Assembly (NCBI RefSeq): GCF_016278365.1
Contig: NZ_JADQBZ010000003.1
Coordinates: forward strand, 213,185-277,184
Direction: 5' to 3'
DNA from: Methanolobus sp.
Lineage (GTDB): Archaea > Halobacteriota > Methanosarcinia > Methanosarcinales > Methanosarcinaceae
DNA length: 64,000 nucleotides
Below the pieces are notes generated by a model. It made no database searches, was not told the DNA's origin, and worked only from the letters and a program-made list of their open reading frames with translations. A program made the translations under genes and the position numbers. Position 1 is the first letter of the stretch, and every line of letters begins with the position of its first letter. Shown one piece after another: positions 8,698-17,857 of this stretch.

Positions 8698-8915
8698 TAG
8701 TCTGTGACGTGGTCAGCTTAAAAATTGGCAGAAGGCACATATTCGGTATGTGGTAATTACTATATACTTAGATCATCACAGTCGGATGCCTAATAATTCT
8801 TATATATCATAAACCACATTGTTTATTTCGGGAGCGAATCAGTCTGTGTTATCTACCAGTTGGCATGAGACACTAATTATTGAACTGATTCTCAAAAAGG
8901 GGATGTGGATAGCAA
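8698..8915 (+). promoter_or_regulatory. Promoter and structured leader of the carrier-protein operon
   Basis: A TATA-like CTTATATATC lies at 8799-8808 and would place transcription start near 8830. The leader then contains a perfect 8-bp inverted repeat, GAATCAGT (8836-8843) and ACTGATTC (8884-8891). A competing shorter pair is CAGTT (8857-8861) with AACTG (8883-8887); the two pairings exclude each other. The GGGGATG ribosome-site region follows directly. No gene is seen in the interval. Confidence 0.4.
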
Positions 8916-9170
8916 ATGGAAAAGATAAGGGACGATATAATTGACTTTTTGAAAGGCCAGTCTTTCATGGATAGTAACACTCAGTTCGCTGACAACGAAT
9001 CTCTTACTAAGGCCGGAATAATAGACTCTATTGGCTTGCTAGAACTTCTGGATCACATAAGCGAGAGCTATTCAATAGAAATCCCGGAAGATATGTTAAC
9101 TCCGGATAATTTAGATTCACTGCAAGGGATTACCAATCTTATCCTCAAACTGAAATACGAGAGATCATGA
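8916..9170 (+). CDS. Acyl (peptidyl) carrier protein
   Basis: An 84-residue carrier protein. The helix-2 motif D-S-I-G-L-L-E-L-L contains the phosphopantetheine attachment Ser38 after the conserved Asp37. The preceding LTKAGIIDS and following SYSIEIPEDMLTPDNLDSLQGI match the four-helix fold. It would carry an acyl or aminoacyl group as a thioester for the AMP-forming ligase, whose gene begins 4 nt before its stop (ATGA coupling). Carrier proteins of this kind are sparse in archaea, which make isoprenoid lipids without a fatty-acid synthase. A dedicated biosynthetic role, not lipid synthesis, is therefore likely. The substrate is unknown. Confidence 0.88.
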   Translation: MEKIRDDIIDFLKGQSFMDSNTQFADNESLTKAGIIDSIGLLELLDHISESYSIEIPEDMLTPDNLDSLQGITNLILKLKYERS

Positions 9171-10645
9171 GAATTGATTCTTTTGTAGCAAAAAATGCAA
9201 ACGAAAACCCTCATCAGATTGCTTTGGAAGAAGGGGAAAAAACAATTTCCTACAGCTGCCTTGATAACGATATAGATAGAATCGCTTCCTCAATGGCGGA
9301 ATTTGGGAATTGCAGATTTGCAGTACTGGCGGAATCGGGCATACAGTATATTAAGATGCTCATGGCAGTTTATCGATCAGATAATACTGCAATACCCCTG
9401 CCAATAGAACTGGCGACTTTCAATATGGAGCGAATTCTTGATACTGCCCGCATCAATAACATAATTGTAACGGAAGCGCAGTATTCAAGATTTGGCGAGG
9501 CTTTTTTCAAGCGTTTTGAAACAGTTATAGTTGTTTCGGATGATGACTCTGTAAACACTTTGTGTAAAAGGGTCATAGAGGAATATAACAATCCGAATCT
9601 TCGATTGGTGCTGTACACTTCCGGCACAACCGGCACACCAAAAGGTGTCATGTTGAGTGACAGGAACCTAATCGCAAACGCAGCGTCCATAATCGAGATA
9701 CTTGGAATAACACCTGCTGATAAGGCTGCACTGGTCATATCGCCTCATCATGCTTTCGGTAATTCCATTATCAATTCTCACCTTATGGCCGGAGGATGTA
9801 TAAGTATAGTTTCCATGAATTTCATGGGCTTGATCTTCAGTATGATGAGATCAGGGATATCCATGTTCTATGGGGTTCCCAGTACTTACCGTCTGCTCCT
9901 CCGATATCCGGAAAAGTTCAAAGATGCTTTCAGGAACGTAAGACTTGCTGCGACTGCAGGTGGGGCCATTGATGATATCATTGTGAAGAATTTAAAGGAT
10001 TCAAATCCTGATATCAGGGTGATGCCAATGTATGGTCAGACCGAGGCCACAGCCCGGCTTGCCTACCTGCCTTCAGAGGATGTGGAAGAATTTGTTGATA
10101 CTATAGGAAAAGCTATTCCCGGTGTTATCCTGGACGTGTTCGATGCAAATAACTGCTCTGCTGAACCAAACATTACAGGTGAACTGGTTGCCAGGGGCGA
10201 CAATATCATGCTGGGTTATCTGGATGACGAGATTGCCACTGAGAGAAAGATCATCAATGGCTGGATGTACACTGGAGACCTTGCAAAGAAGTTACCCAAT
10301 GGCTATTTCAAATTATTGGGACGTAAGGACGATCTTATAAAAATAGGTGATCATCGTGTTAATCCAAGAGAGCTTGAAAAATATATAGAGAGCAACAATG
10401 ATGTTTCCGGGGTTTTTGTTGTCCCTGTTTCCCATGAGCTTCTGGGAAATGCGATCAGTCTAATGGTGATACCTAACCACGACATGGATGCCACTTGCAT
10501 TTCCTCTTTCTGCCGGAAGAATCTGCCTGGTTACCTGCATCCTTTAGAGGTACTTTTTATCGACCATCTTCCGCTAAGCGAGAACGGGAAAATATCCAAT
10601 CGATCTATTATTGAGGGTTACCACAATGTCAAGAACAGTATGTAA
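9167..10645 (+). CDS. AMP-forming acyl-CoA/carrier-protein ligase (ANL superfamily)
   Basis: A 492-residue adenylating enzyme that activates a carboxylic acid as acyl-AMP and would pass it to the carrier protein. Core motifs appear in order: the P-loop-like LYTSGTTGTPKGVML (A3), GVPSTYRLLL (A4 region), PMYGQTEATARL (A5), GWMYTGDLA (A7), GRKDDLIKIGDHRVNPRELE (A8 hinge) and SENGKIS with the A10 lysine. No condensation or reductase domain is fused. The translational overlap with the carrier-protein gene argues that the two act together, as in D-Ala-carrier or stand-alone NRPS-like loading. Substrate specificity cannot be read from the sequence with confidence. Confidence 0.9.
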   Translation: MRIDSFVAKNANENPHQIALEEGEKTISYSCLDNDIDRIASSMAEFGNCRFAVLAESGIQYIKMLMAVYRSDNTAIPLPIELATFNMERILDTARINNIIVTEAQYSRFGEAFFKRFETVIVVSDDDSVNTLCKRVIEEYNNPNLRLVLYTSGTTGTPKGVMLSDRNLIANAASIIEILGITPADKAALVISPHHAFGNSIINSHLMAGGCISIVSMNFMGLIFSMMRSGISMFYGVPSTYRLLLRYPEKFKDAFRNVRLAATAGGAIDDIIVKNLKDSNPDIRVMPMYGQTEATARLAYLPSEDVEEFVDTIGKAIPGVILDVFDANNCSAEPNITGELVARGDNIMLGYLDDEIATERKIINGWMYTGDLAKKLPNGYFKLLGRKDDLIKIGDHRVNPRELEKYIESNNDVSGVFVVPVSHELLGNAISLMVIPNHDMDATCISSFCRKNLPGYLHPLEVLFIDHLPLSENGKISNRSIIEGYHNVKNSM

Positions 10646-11636
10646 AAAATGCATTCTGGACTCGGATATTCCAGGAATAACTATTGATGAAGATAGCGGG
10701 TTATGCCATTTCTGTGAGATATATAAGCCATTTTCTCCGGGAGAAAAGGAAGAGTATATAGTTCGAATGGAAGAGTTATTTCAAGAGGAAAGCGGCAGAG
10801 GGAAATATGACGTGATCTTTGCACTTTCCGGTGGCAAAGATTCTTCATACACGCTCTATGAACTTAATAAAAGATATCCTTTCCTGAAGGTAATGGCTGT
10901 TCAGTTTGATAACGGTTTCATATCTGATAATGCAATTGAGAACGCAAAAAAGATGTGTGAGATCACAGGATGCGACTATTTCAAACTGAGCATGGAAGAT
11001 GAGGTACTGTACGACATGTTCCGCAAGGCTGCAAATTCTTATGATGCATTTCCCAGGTATGCCAAATACAGAGCAAGTGACATATGTAATACCTGTATAG
11101 GCATCATTAAACAGAAATTGATAGAACAGGCAATTGTTCATAAAGCACCTTTCATTATGTTTGCATTTACATCGGGACAAACTCCAAATCCTATTATCGA
11201 CCTGTCTGCCAGTTTTATAAAGTGGTCAAGGAATCTTTTTGTGAAACAACTTCAAAAGATAGATATCGATGATAAGGATGAGATGTTCGTTGTAAAAAAG
11301 GAAGTAATTGAAAATATGGATAATATTGTTCCAAAGATCATACATCCTTTGTGCCTGTGGGATTATAATGAAGGTAAGATCCTGGAGAAACTGGTTGAGA
11401 TCGGATGGAATCCTCCTGACATCCATGACAGTAATTCGACCAACTGTACTTTGAACTCATTTGCTTGTTACAATCATCTGCAAAAATATGGCATTCATGC
11501 TTATGCTTTTGATATCGCAGGAATTGTTCGAAGCGGTGATATGTCCCGTGAAGAGGGACTGAAAAAACTAAATCAGGAATTATGTCAGCCTCTGATATTG
11601 GATGCTGCGAAGAAACTTAACTTAAAGGTGGAATAA
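10626..11636 (+). CDS. PP-loop ATPase, N-acetyl-sugar amidotransferase-like (WbpG/PseA group)
   Basis: A 336-residue adenine-nucleotide alpha-hydrolase. ATG 10626 is chosen because GAGGG lies about 10 nt upstream, inside the extended TTG frame that begins at 10611. Two Cys pairs at the N-terminus (CKKC and CHFC) form a likely zinc knuckle. ALSGGKDSSYTLYEL is the PP-loop that binds and cleaves ATP. A further CNTC pair and the closing IVRSGDMSREEGLKKLN are typical of sugar amidotransferase homologues. Characterised relatives use ammonia to convert an acetamido group to an acetamidino group. The 5' end overlaps the ligase gene by 20 nt. No HisH-like glutaminase partner is seen, so a different reaction, including sulfur or amide transfer to a carrier-bound acid, is possible. 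Confidence 0.75.
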   Translation: MSRTVCKKCILDSDIPGITIDEDSGLCHFCEIYKPFSPGEKEEYIVRMEELFQEESGRGKYDVIFALSGGKDSSYTLYELNKRYPFLKVMAVQFDNGFISDNAIENAKKMCEITGCDYFKLSMEDEVLYDMFRKAANSYDAFPRYAKYRASDICNTCIGIIKQKLIEQAIVHKAPFIMFAFTSGQTPNPIIDLSASFIKWSRNLFVKQLQKIDIDDKDEMFVVKKEVIENMDNIVPKIIHPLCLWDYNEGKILEKLVEIGWNPPDIHDSNSTNCTLNSFACYNHLQKYGIHAYAFDIAGIVRSGDMSREEGLKKLNQELCQPLILDAAKKLNLKVE

Positions 11637-11652
11637 TTAGGGGAGTAGTATT

Positions 11653-12627
11653 ATGCAAATATTAGAAGAATTGAACAAAGATATTGGCAAACTGTCTCTG
11701 GACCTCGGGGGTTTCATAAAACAGAATGTTGCTGATTTCAGGAAGAAGGGAGTACTGTTAGGAGTCTCGGGTGGTGTTGATTCCGCAGTGACACTTACAC
11801 TTTCTGTACAGGAGCTGGGTGCGGAAAATGTGTATGGGCTTCTCCTCCCTGAGAAAGAATCTGCTCCTTCCAGTACGCCTCTGGGAGCAGAGATATGTGA
11901 AAGTCTGGGCGTGCAATATGAAGAGGTACCTATATCTCCCATACTGGAATCACTTGATATATATAATAGGAAAGACCAGGTCATAAAGCGGGCCTGTCCG
12001 GAATACGACCCGGAAGTGCACAAAACATCACTTGTATTACCTGATTTCCTGGATGGGGGATCAATGAACGTTCCATATATAAAGCTGGCAAAGGACGGTG
12101 AGGTCGTTGCACAGCACAGGTTGAAGGCAAAGGATTATCTGGAACTCATCGGATTGCAGGGCGTTAAGCAACGGTCAAGGATGATCGTCCAGTATATGTA
12201 TGCCGAGAAAATGAACTATGCCGTTTGCGGGACGACCAACAAGACCGAAATGGTTCTGGGTCAGTTTGTAAAATATGGGGACGGAGGTGTGGATATCGAA
12301 CCCCTGGCTGATTGCTACAAGACCCAGGTCTACGCTTTGGCAAAACACCTTAATGTCAGTGAGGCGATAAGAGAAAGACCCCCAAGTCCCGATACGTGGA
12401 GCCATTACACATCCGATCAGGATTTCTACTGGCGTATGCCCATGAATGCAATTGACCAGTTGCTTTATGCTCAGGAACACCAGCTTCCCTTGGATGTGAT
12501 CAAGGAGAACACAGGGTTGCCCGAAGAGAAAATAATCAAAGCCCAGAAGCACTTTGATGTCGTCAAGAAAAACACAGAGTATATTCGTGCGGCTGCGCCG
12601 GTATTCTCTCTTAATGGCAATCACTGA
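11653..12627 (+). CDS. NAD synthetase-like PP-loop amidotransferase (diverged NadE)
   Basis: This 324-residue protein keeps the NadE scaffold. The PP-loop GVSGGVDSAVT has SGGVDS at residues 39-44. CGTTNKTEMVLGQF starts near residue 192, and KYGDGGVDIEPLADCYKTQVYALA follows in canonical order. It departs from NadE in two places: an extra segment (about residues 110-165) with LDGGSMNVPYIKLAKDG, and the region at 243-260. In NadE that second region reads roughly PSAGLW-GQTDE; here it is PPSPDTWSHYTSDQDF. It may therefore amidate a substrate other than deamido-NAD. It sits 16 nt after the WbpG-like gene, with GGGGAG as ribosome site, in the carrier-protein cassette. A genuine NAD synthetase role is not excluded. 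Confidence 0.72.
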   Translation: MQILEELNKDIGKLSLDLGGFIKQNVADFRKKGVLLGVSGGVDSAVTLTLSVQELGAENVYGLLLPEKESAPSSTPLGAEICESLGVQYEEVPISPILESLDIYNRKDQVIKRACPEYDPEVHKTSLVLPDFLDGGSMNVPYIKLAKDGEVVAQHRLKAKDYLELIGLQGVKQRSRMIVQYMYAEKMNYAVCGTTNKTEMVLGQFVKYGDGGVDIEPLADCYKTQVYALAKHLNVSEAIRERPPSPDTWSHYTSDQDFYWRMPMNAIDQLLYAQEHQLPLDVIKENTGLPEEKIIKAQKHFDVVKKNTEYIRAAAPVFSLNGNH

Positions 12628-12629
12628 AA

Positions 12630-13370
12630 ATGCTTTTGGGTAAAGTTTTACTGGTTACCGGGGCAAGCAGGGGAATCGGGAGAGCTGCGGCCCTGATGGC
12701 AGCAGAAAACCATGCACACGTGATCATCAATTACAATAAGAGTGAAGAACAGGCATCTGAACTGATGGATCAGTTACTTGAAAGAGGTCTTCATTCTTCG
12801 ATGATCAGAGCCGATGTCTCATCCGAAGAAGATGTGAAGGCGATGTTCAAGTACATAAAGGAGGAGCACTCCCGGCTTGATGTACTTGTCAACAATGCAG
12901 GGGTTATGAAAAATAGCCTCCTGGCACTTTCAAATACAGAACTTTTCGACCAGACTATCGGCGTCAATCTTAAGGGTATGTTCCTGTGCACCAGATACGC
13001 AGCGAACATGATGAGAAAACAAAGATATGGAAGGATCATCAATCTGTCATCCACTGCAGGGCTCAATGGGGATGCCGGACAGACAGTGTATTCTGCAAAC
13101 AAGGCTGCAGTTGTTGGATTTACAAGGTCCGTAGCAAAGGAACTGGGCATGTATGGGATAACGGTCAACGCCATAGCTCCTGGTCTGATTGAGACGGACC
13201 TGATAAAAGATATCAAAGCTGAGACTCGGGAGAAAATTTTATCAAATATCGCTCTTGGACGTATCGGTACGCCGGAGGATGTCGCAAAGGTGATATTGTT
13301 TTTGAGTTCGGATCTTGGGGATTATGTCAGCGGAGAAGTCATTGTGGTGGATGGCTGCCAGATAATGTGA
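12630..13370 (+). CDS. Short-chain dehydrogenase/reductase, 3-oxoacyl-ACP reductase (FabG)-like
   Basis: A 246-residue SDR with the NADP-type motif TGASRGIGRAA (residues 10-20). It also has NNAGV, the catalytic Ser in IINLSSTAG, and Tyr154/Lys158 in YSANKAA. The ending PEDVAKVILFLSSDLGDYVSGEVIVVDG is that of FabG. It would reduce a 3-oxo group, probably carrier-protein bound, with NADPH. It begins 2 nt after the NadE-like gene and is the last gene of the cassette. No ketosynthase, dehydratase or enoyl reductase accompanies it, so it is not a fatty-acid elongation system. An alternative is a sugar or polyol SDR; the strong FabG-like ending makes the carrier-linked role more attractive. Confidence 0.83.
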   Translation: MLLGKVLLVTGASRGIGRAAALMAAENHAHVIINYNKSEEQASELMDQLLERGLHSSMIRADVSSEEDVKAMFKYIKEEHSRLDVLVNNAGVMKNSLLALSNTELFDQTIGVNLKGMFLCTRYAANMMRKQRYGRIINLSSTAGLNGDAGQTVYSANKAAVVGFTRSVAKELGMYGITVNAIAPGLIETDLIKDIKAETREKILSNIALGRIGTPEDVAKVILFLSSDLGDYVSGEVIVVDGCQIM

Positions 13371-13390
13371 TCGTTATCGACATCGGAATG

Positions 13391-14083
13391 TTATTTCACA
13401 TACCCTTCATCCTTCAAACTCACATACCTGCCCTCTCCGATAACAACATGATCCAGCACATCTATGCCCAGCAGTTTGCCGCCCTCTATGAGCTTTTCTG
13501 TAACTGCGATGTCCTCCCTGCTTGGTGTGGGGTCCCCTGAAGGATGATTATGCGAGAGTATGACAGAGGCGCACGATTCCATAAGTGCGACCTTGAAGAC
13601 CTCCCTGGGGTGGACGATGTTGGCGTTCAGGCTGCCGATGGAAATGACCTCCTCCCGGAGTACCTGGTTCTTCGTGTCAAGTAGCAGGGCTACAAGTCGT
13701 TCTCTTTTCTGCTCCCGCATCTTCGGATAGAGCAGCGAGTACACATCCGCAGGGGACCGTATCTTCCTACGGGGCTCGTCTGTAAATCCTTCAAGCTTGC
13801 GAGCGAGCTCGAAAACCGCTGCTATCTGGGCTGCCTTTGCATTACCTATACCGTGGATCTCTGTGAGCTTACTTATGTTGGCCTGGCTCAATTGTTTGAT
13901 GCTGTACTCTGAAAATATACGGCTGCAGAGGTTGATAATGTTCTCTTTCTGTGTGCCGGTCCTCAGGATGATCGCCAGCAGTTCTGCGTTTGAGAGTGCT
14001 TCGGGGCCGTATTTGAGCAGTCGTTCCCGGGGTCTCTCGTCCTCGGGCATTTCGCGGATACAAATTTTGTACTGGTTGTTCAT
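13391..14083 (-). CDS. radC: RadC family JAB/MPN-domain protein
   Basis: A 230-residue RadC protein. The N-terminus MPEDERPRERLLKYGPEALSN and the helix-hairpin-helix segment EIHGIGNAKAAQIAAVFEL precede the JAB (JAMM) metalloprotease-like fold. The metal motif is in SHNHPSGDPTPSREDI, and VLDHVVIGEGRYVSL closes the domain. RadC is widespread in bacteria and found in some methanogens; its biochemical role is not settled despite the DNA-repair name. It is convergent with fabG, whose stop lies 20 nt away. The 5' side faces the MobB-MoaE gene across about 130 AT-rich nucleotides that would hold both divergent promoters. Confidence 0.93.
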   Translation of the reverse strand: MNNQYKICIREMPEDERPRERLLKYGPEALSNAELLAIILRTGTQKENIINLCSRIFSEYSIKQLSQANISKLTEIHGIGNAKAAQIAAVFELARKLEGFTDEPRRKIRSPADVYSLLYPKMREQKRERLVALLLDTKNQVLREEVISIGSLNANIVHPREVFKVALMESCASVILSHNHPSGDPTPSREDIAVTEKLIEGGKLLGIDVLDHVVIGEGRYVSLKDEGYVK

Positions 14084-14212
14084 GGGAAGCAGGAGAATTT
14101 TCCTATTTATAAATTTTTCTAAATTGGTTTATTATAAATTAATATGGTTCTAAAATAGTTTAAAAATGCTTTTCGCCGCGTACTTATATTATAAATGCTC
14201 ATAATCTTCCTC
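14084..14212. promoter_or_regulatory. Divergent promoter region of radC and mobB-moaE
   Basis: An AT-rich 129-nt spacer between divergent genes. On the plus strand a TTATAT element at about 14184-14189 is centred some 27 nt before the ATG at 14213. That is the archaeal TATA-to-start distance, so the mobB-moaE message is probably leaderless. On the minus strand the AT-rich run around 14100-14145 would serve radC. Confidence 0.5.
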
Positions 14213-15052
14213 ATGAAAGTCATTTGTGTGTCAGGCTACAAGAATACGGGCAAGACAACGCTTGTCACCCGCCTTGTAGAGGCGCTATCAAAAAAAGGCC
14301 AGGTGGGCACGGTCAAACTGATGTTCCATCATCGATTCAATCCCGCAGGCACCGATACAGGAAAACACTTCGATGCGGGCGCAGATGCTGTTGTTGCTAT
14401 TACAGACTCCGAGCTTGTGACAATAAAGCGCGATCCTACACTGGAACAGGCCCTTGACTCGCTGGCCGACAGTGGAATGGACTTCGCTATTGTGGAAGGC
14501 GCAAAGAGCAGTTCCCTTCCCAAGATCTTTCTCGGGGATGCAACTCAGAGTAAGGATATTGAGAACGTGGTTGTAAGTCTTCCCGAAAAGTCCGACTGGG
14601 ACATTGAAAGCCTTGTGAAGCTTATTCAGGAGCAAGAAGACTGGGTAACTCTGGGTTCTCTTGTTAGGAAAATAAAGAGTAATCCTGATATCAGATTCTC
14701 AGGCGGAATCGCAACTTTTACGGGTATTGTCCGTGAAGTAACAGGTAAGACCCATACGCAGGCCCTGGAGTTTGAAAAATATCCTGATGTCGCGGACCGT
14801 GCTATGGAGAGAATATGCACCGAGATGAAGCAGAAAGAAGGGATCATCGATATCCTGATGCATCACAGGACCGGTCTTATAAAAGCAGGTGAGGACATAG
14901 TTTACATTGTCGTTGCGGCAGGTCACAGAAAAGAACTTTTCGTGACTCTGGTGGATGCCCTGGAGCGTCTGAAAGACGAAGTCCCCATATGGAAAAAAGA
15001 GTTCACGCTAGAAGGTGATTTCTGGGTCCATGACAAAAGCAGCGAGGAGTGA
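14213..15052 (+). CDS. MobB-MoaE fusion: molybdopterin cofactor biosynthesis
   Basis: A two-domain protein of 279 residues. Residues 1 to about 125 are MobB, a GTPase-like protein for attaching GMP to molybdopterin, with the Walker A loop SGYKNTGKTTLVTRL near the N-terminus. Residues about 140-279 are MoaE, the catalytic subunit of molybdopterin synthase, with GIATFTGIVREVTG, LEFEKYPDVADRAMERI, HRTGLIKAGEDIVYIVVAAGHR and VPIWKKEFTLEGDFWVHD. The start is set at ATG 14213, not 14195, because the glycine-rich loop follows directly and a TATA element sits 27 nt upstream. The Mo/W-bis-MGD cofactor it helps make is needed by the formylmethanofuran dehydrogenase encoded at 29662-34973. Confidence 0.92.
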   Translation: MKVICVSGYKNTGKTTLVTRLVEALSKKGQVGTVKLMFHHRFNPAGTDTGKHFDAGADAVVAITDSELVTIKRDPTLEQALDSLADSGMDFAIVEGAKSSSLPKIFLGDATQSKDIENVVVSLPEKSDWDIESLVKLIQEQEDWVTLGSLVRKIKSNPDIRFSGGIATFTGIVREVTGKTHTQALEFEKYPDVADRAMERICTEMKQKEGIIDILMHHRTGLIKAGEDIVYIVVAAGHRKELFVTLVDALERLKDEVPIWKKEFTLEGDFWVHDKSSEE

Positions 15053-15111
15053 ATCCGGGGAATGGACACTGGTAAAAGGCAGGTATTTTCTACTCCTGTC
15101 TGATCACCCAT

Positions 15112-15522
15112 TTATCTGTTCTTCAGCCCCATCTGCCTGTCTATCTCTTCTGCTATTTCCTCAAGTTCATCAAATATTCTGTCGGAGTCCTTTCTCATTT
15201 CCCGGACTGCGGCTTTCAGGCTGCCGCCCCTGAGACAGAGTGCCCTTCTCTCCCTGTACAAAAGCCCTGTGCTTATAAGGTTCCTCACATGGTGGTTAAT
15301 TCTGGAGGGTGTGACCTCCAGGTCCTCGGCTATCTTTTCGGATGATACTCGTTCTTCATTTGTAGCTAGTTGCTTTAACAAGTCTATCACGATCTGCGTG
15401 GCGATGTTTTCAGTATCCCTGCCGGAGGATAGCCCGAAACTGTTACATAACCAGTTTATATCATGCTCGAGTTTTTTCTCTCTTGGCTTTTCAAGATTGA
15501 TGAGTATGATCTGTTGTGGCAT
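15112..15522 (-). CDS. Winged helix-turn-helix regulator divergent from groES
   Basis: This 136-residue protein has a wHTH domain at about residues 40-95. VIDLLKQLATNEERVSSEKIAEDL leads into the recognition part VTPSRINHHVRNLISTGLL and the wing YRERRALCLRGGS. A C-terminal helical tail with RKDSDRIFDELEEIAEEI is a probable dimerisation coiled coil. ArsR/HSR-type regulators beside chaperone genes control the heat-shock response in some archaea. Divergence from groES across a 169-nt spacer suggests the same here, but this is inference. The basic first 25 residues are not assigned. Confidence 0.75.
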   Translation of the reverse strand: MPQQIILINLEKPREKKLEHDINWLCNSFGLSSGRDTENIATQIVIDLLKQLATNEERVSSEKIAEDLEVTPSRINHHVRNLISTGLLYRERRALCLRGGSLKAAVREMRKDSDRIFDELEEIAEEIDRQMGLKNR

Positions 15523-15691
15523 GAATTTGAGTATCTTCGTAAGGGATTATATACTTTTCCGTATTTCATCGAAATCATATCTACAAAAAATAAATAAAAT
15601 AGATTTTAGTGAAAAGATTTAAGTATTAGTTTTGTTATATTGTGTGTTGTAATCCGGATGTTGCCGGAATAACTCTGGAGGATAATTAACT
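15523..15691 (+). promoter_or_regulatory. groES promoter with TCCGG-N6-CCGGA inverted repeat
   Basis: This spacer lies between the divergent wHTH regulator and groES. A purine-rich element followed by TTTAAGTA (about 15611-15625) looks like a BRE/TATA pair, giving a start site near 15648. Just downstream is a perfect inverted repeat, TCCGG at 15653-15657 and CCGGA at 15664-15668, then the ribosome site GGAGG at about 15678. A repressor bound there would block transcription soon after initiation. It differs from the published Archaeoglobus HSR1 operator consensus as I recall it. Confidence 0.5.
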
Positions 15692-15967
15692 ATGATGATC
15701 AGACCAATCGGAGAACGAGTATTAATCAAAGCTATCAAGAAAGCGGAAGTTACAGAAAGCGGCATATATATTCCCGATTCTGCCCAGGAAGAGAAAAAAG
15801 AGGGCATAGTGGTCGGAGTAGGTACTTTTGAGGATGGCAAGGCGCTCCCGCTCAAAGTGGGTGACCATGTTATCTATGGTGGATACAAGAGCGATGAGAT
15901 CGATTTCAATGGTGAATCACACATGTTCATCGATTTCAAGGATCTATTGGCAGTAGTTGAGGAGTGA
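15692..15967 (+). CDS. groES: Co-chaperonin GroES (Group I, bacterial type)
   Basis: A 91-residue GroES. It opens with IRPIGERVLIKAIKKAEVTESGIYIPDSAQEEKKEG, which includes the mobile loop that contacts GroEL. VKVGDHVIYGGYKSDEI-type features (here LKVGDHVIYGGY) follow, and the last strand is DFKDLLAVVEE. Heptameric GroES caps GroEL during protein folding in the cytosol. Two adjacent ATG codons open the frame; the first has GGAGG at good spacing. Group I chaperonins are bacterial in origin, and their presence with thermosome systems is known in Methanosarcina relatives. It is 44 nt upstream of groEL in the same operon. Confidence 0.96.
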   Translation: MMIRPIGERVLIKAIKKAEVTESGIYIPDSAQEEKKEGIVVGVGTFEDGKALPLKVGDHVIYGGYKSDEIDFNGESHMFIDFKDLLAVVEE

Positions 15968-15996
15968 AACTGCTGCATTTATAATAATATAATTAG

Positions 15997-17619
<1,623 letters not shown>

Positions 17620-17857
17620 TCGTTCCTTCTTTATTACGAAGCCGGGGAGTGTTGTGCGTGCATTCAATGCAGGACAGGCCCCTGCTTAATAGTCCCTGTA
17701 CCGGGGAAGAAACTGGATTCGGGGCTCGATCAGGTAATCAGTGTTGCGGGGAGTCACACTTTCATATACGATGCGCTCTCTCTAGGTCTATCATACTACC
17801 AGATATTCATTGGCAAACTTTTGTTTGGCAAATTTTACTACTATCAAGAGGAATAAA
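17620..17857 (+). promoter_or_regulatory. Spacer between groEL and DEAD-box helicase gene
   Basis: A 238-nt interval without a convincing gene. TTGGCAAA occurs twice close together (about 17811-17833: TTGGCAAACTTTTG, then TTGGCAAATTTTAC), a short direct repeat just upstream of the helicase. The helicase ribosome site AAGAGGA lies a few nucleotides before ATG 17858. The repeat may be regulatory; nothing else is evident. Confidence 0.3.

Noticed and set aside
11637..12023. Minus-strand open frame of 128 aa under the NadE-like gene
   Set aside because: It is a shadow of the plus-strand gene: Ser/Thr-rich, no ribosome site, no family motifs.
13391..14083. RadC as a marker of a mobile element
   Set aside because: No integrase, attachment repeat or phage gene lies nearby, and the neighbours are housekeeping genes.
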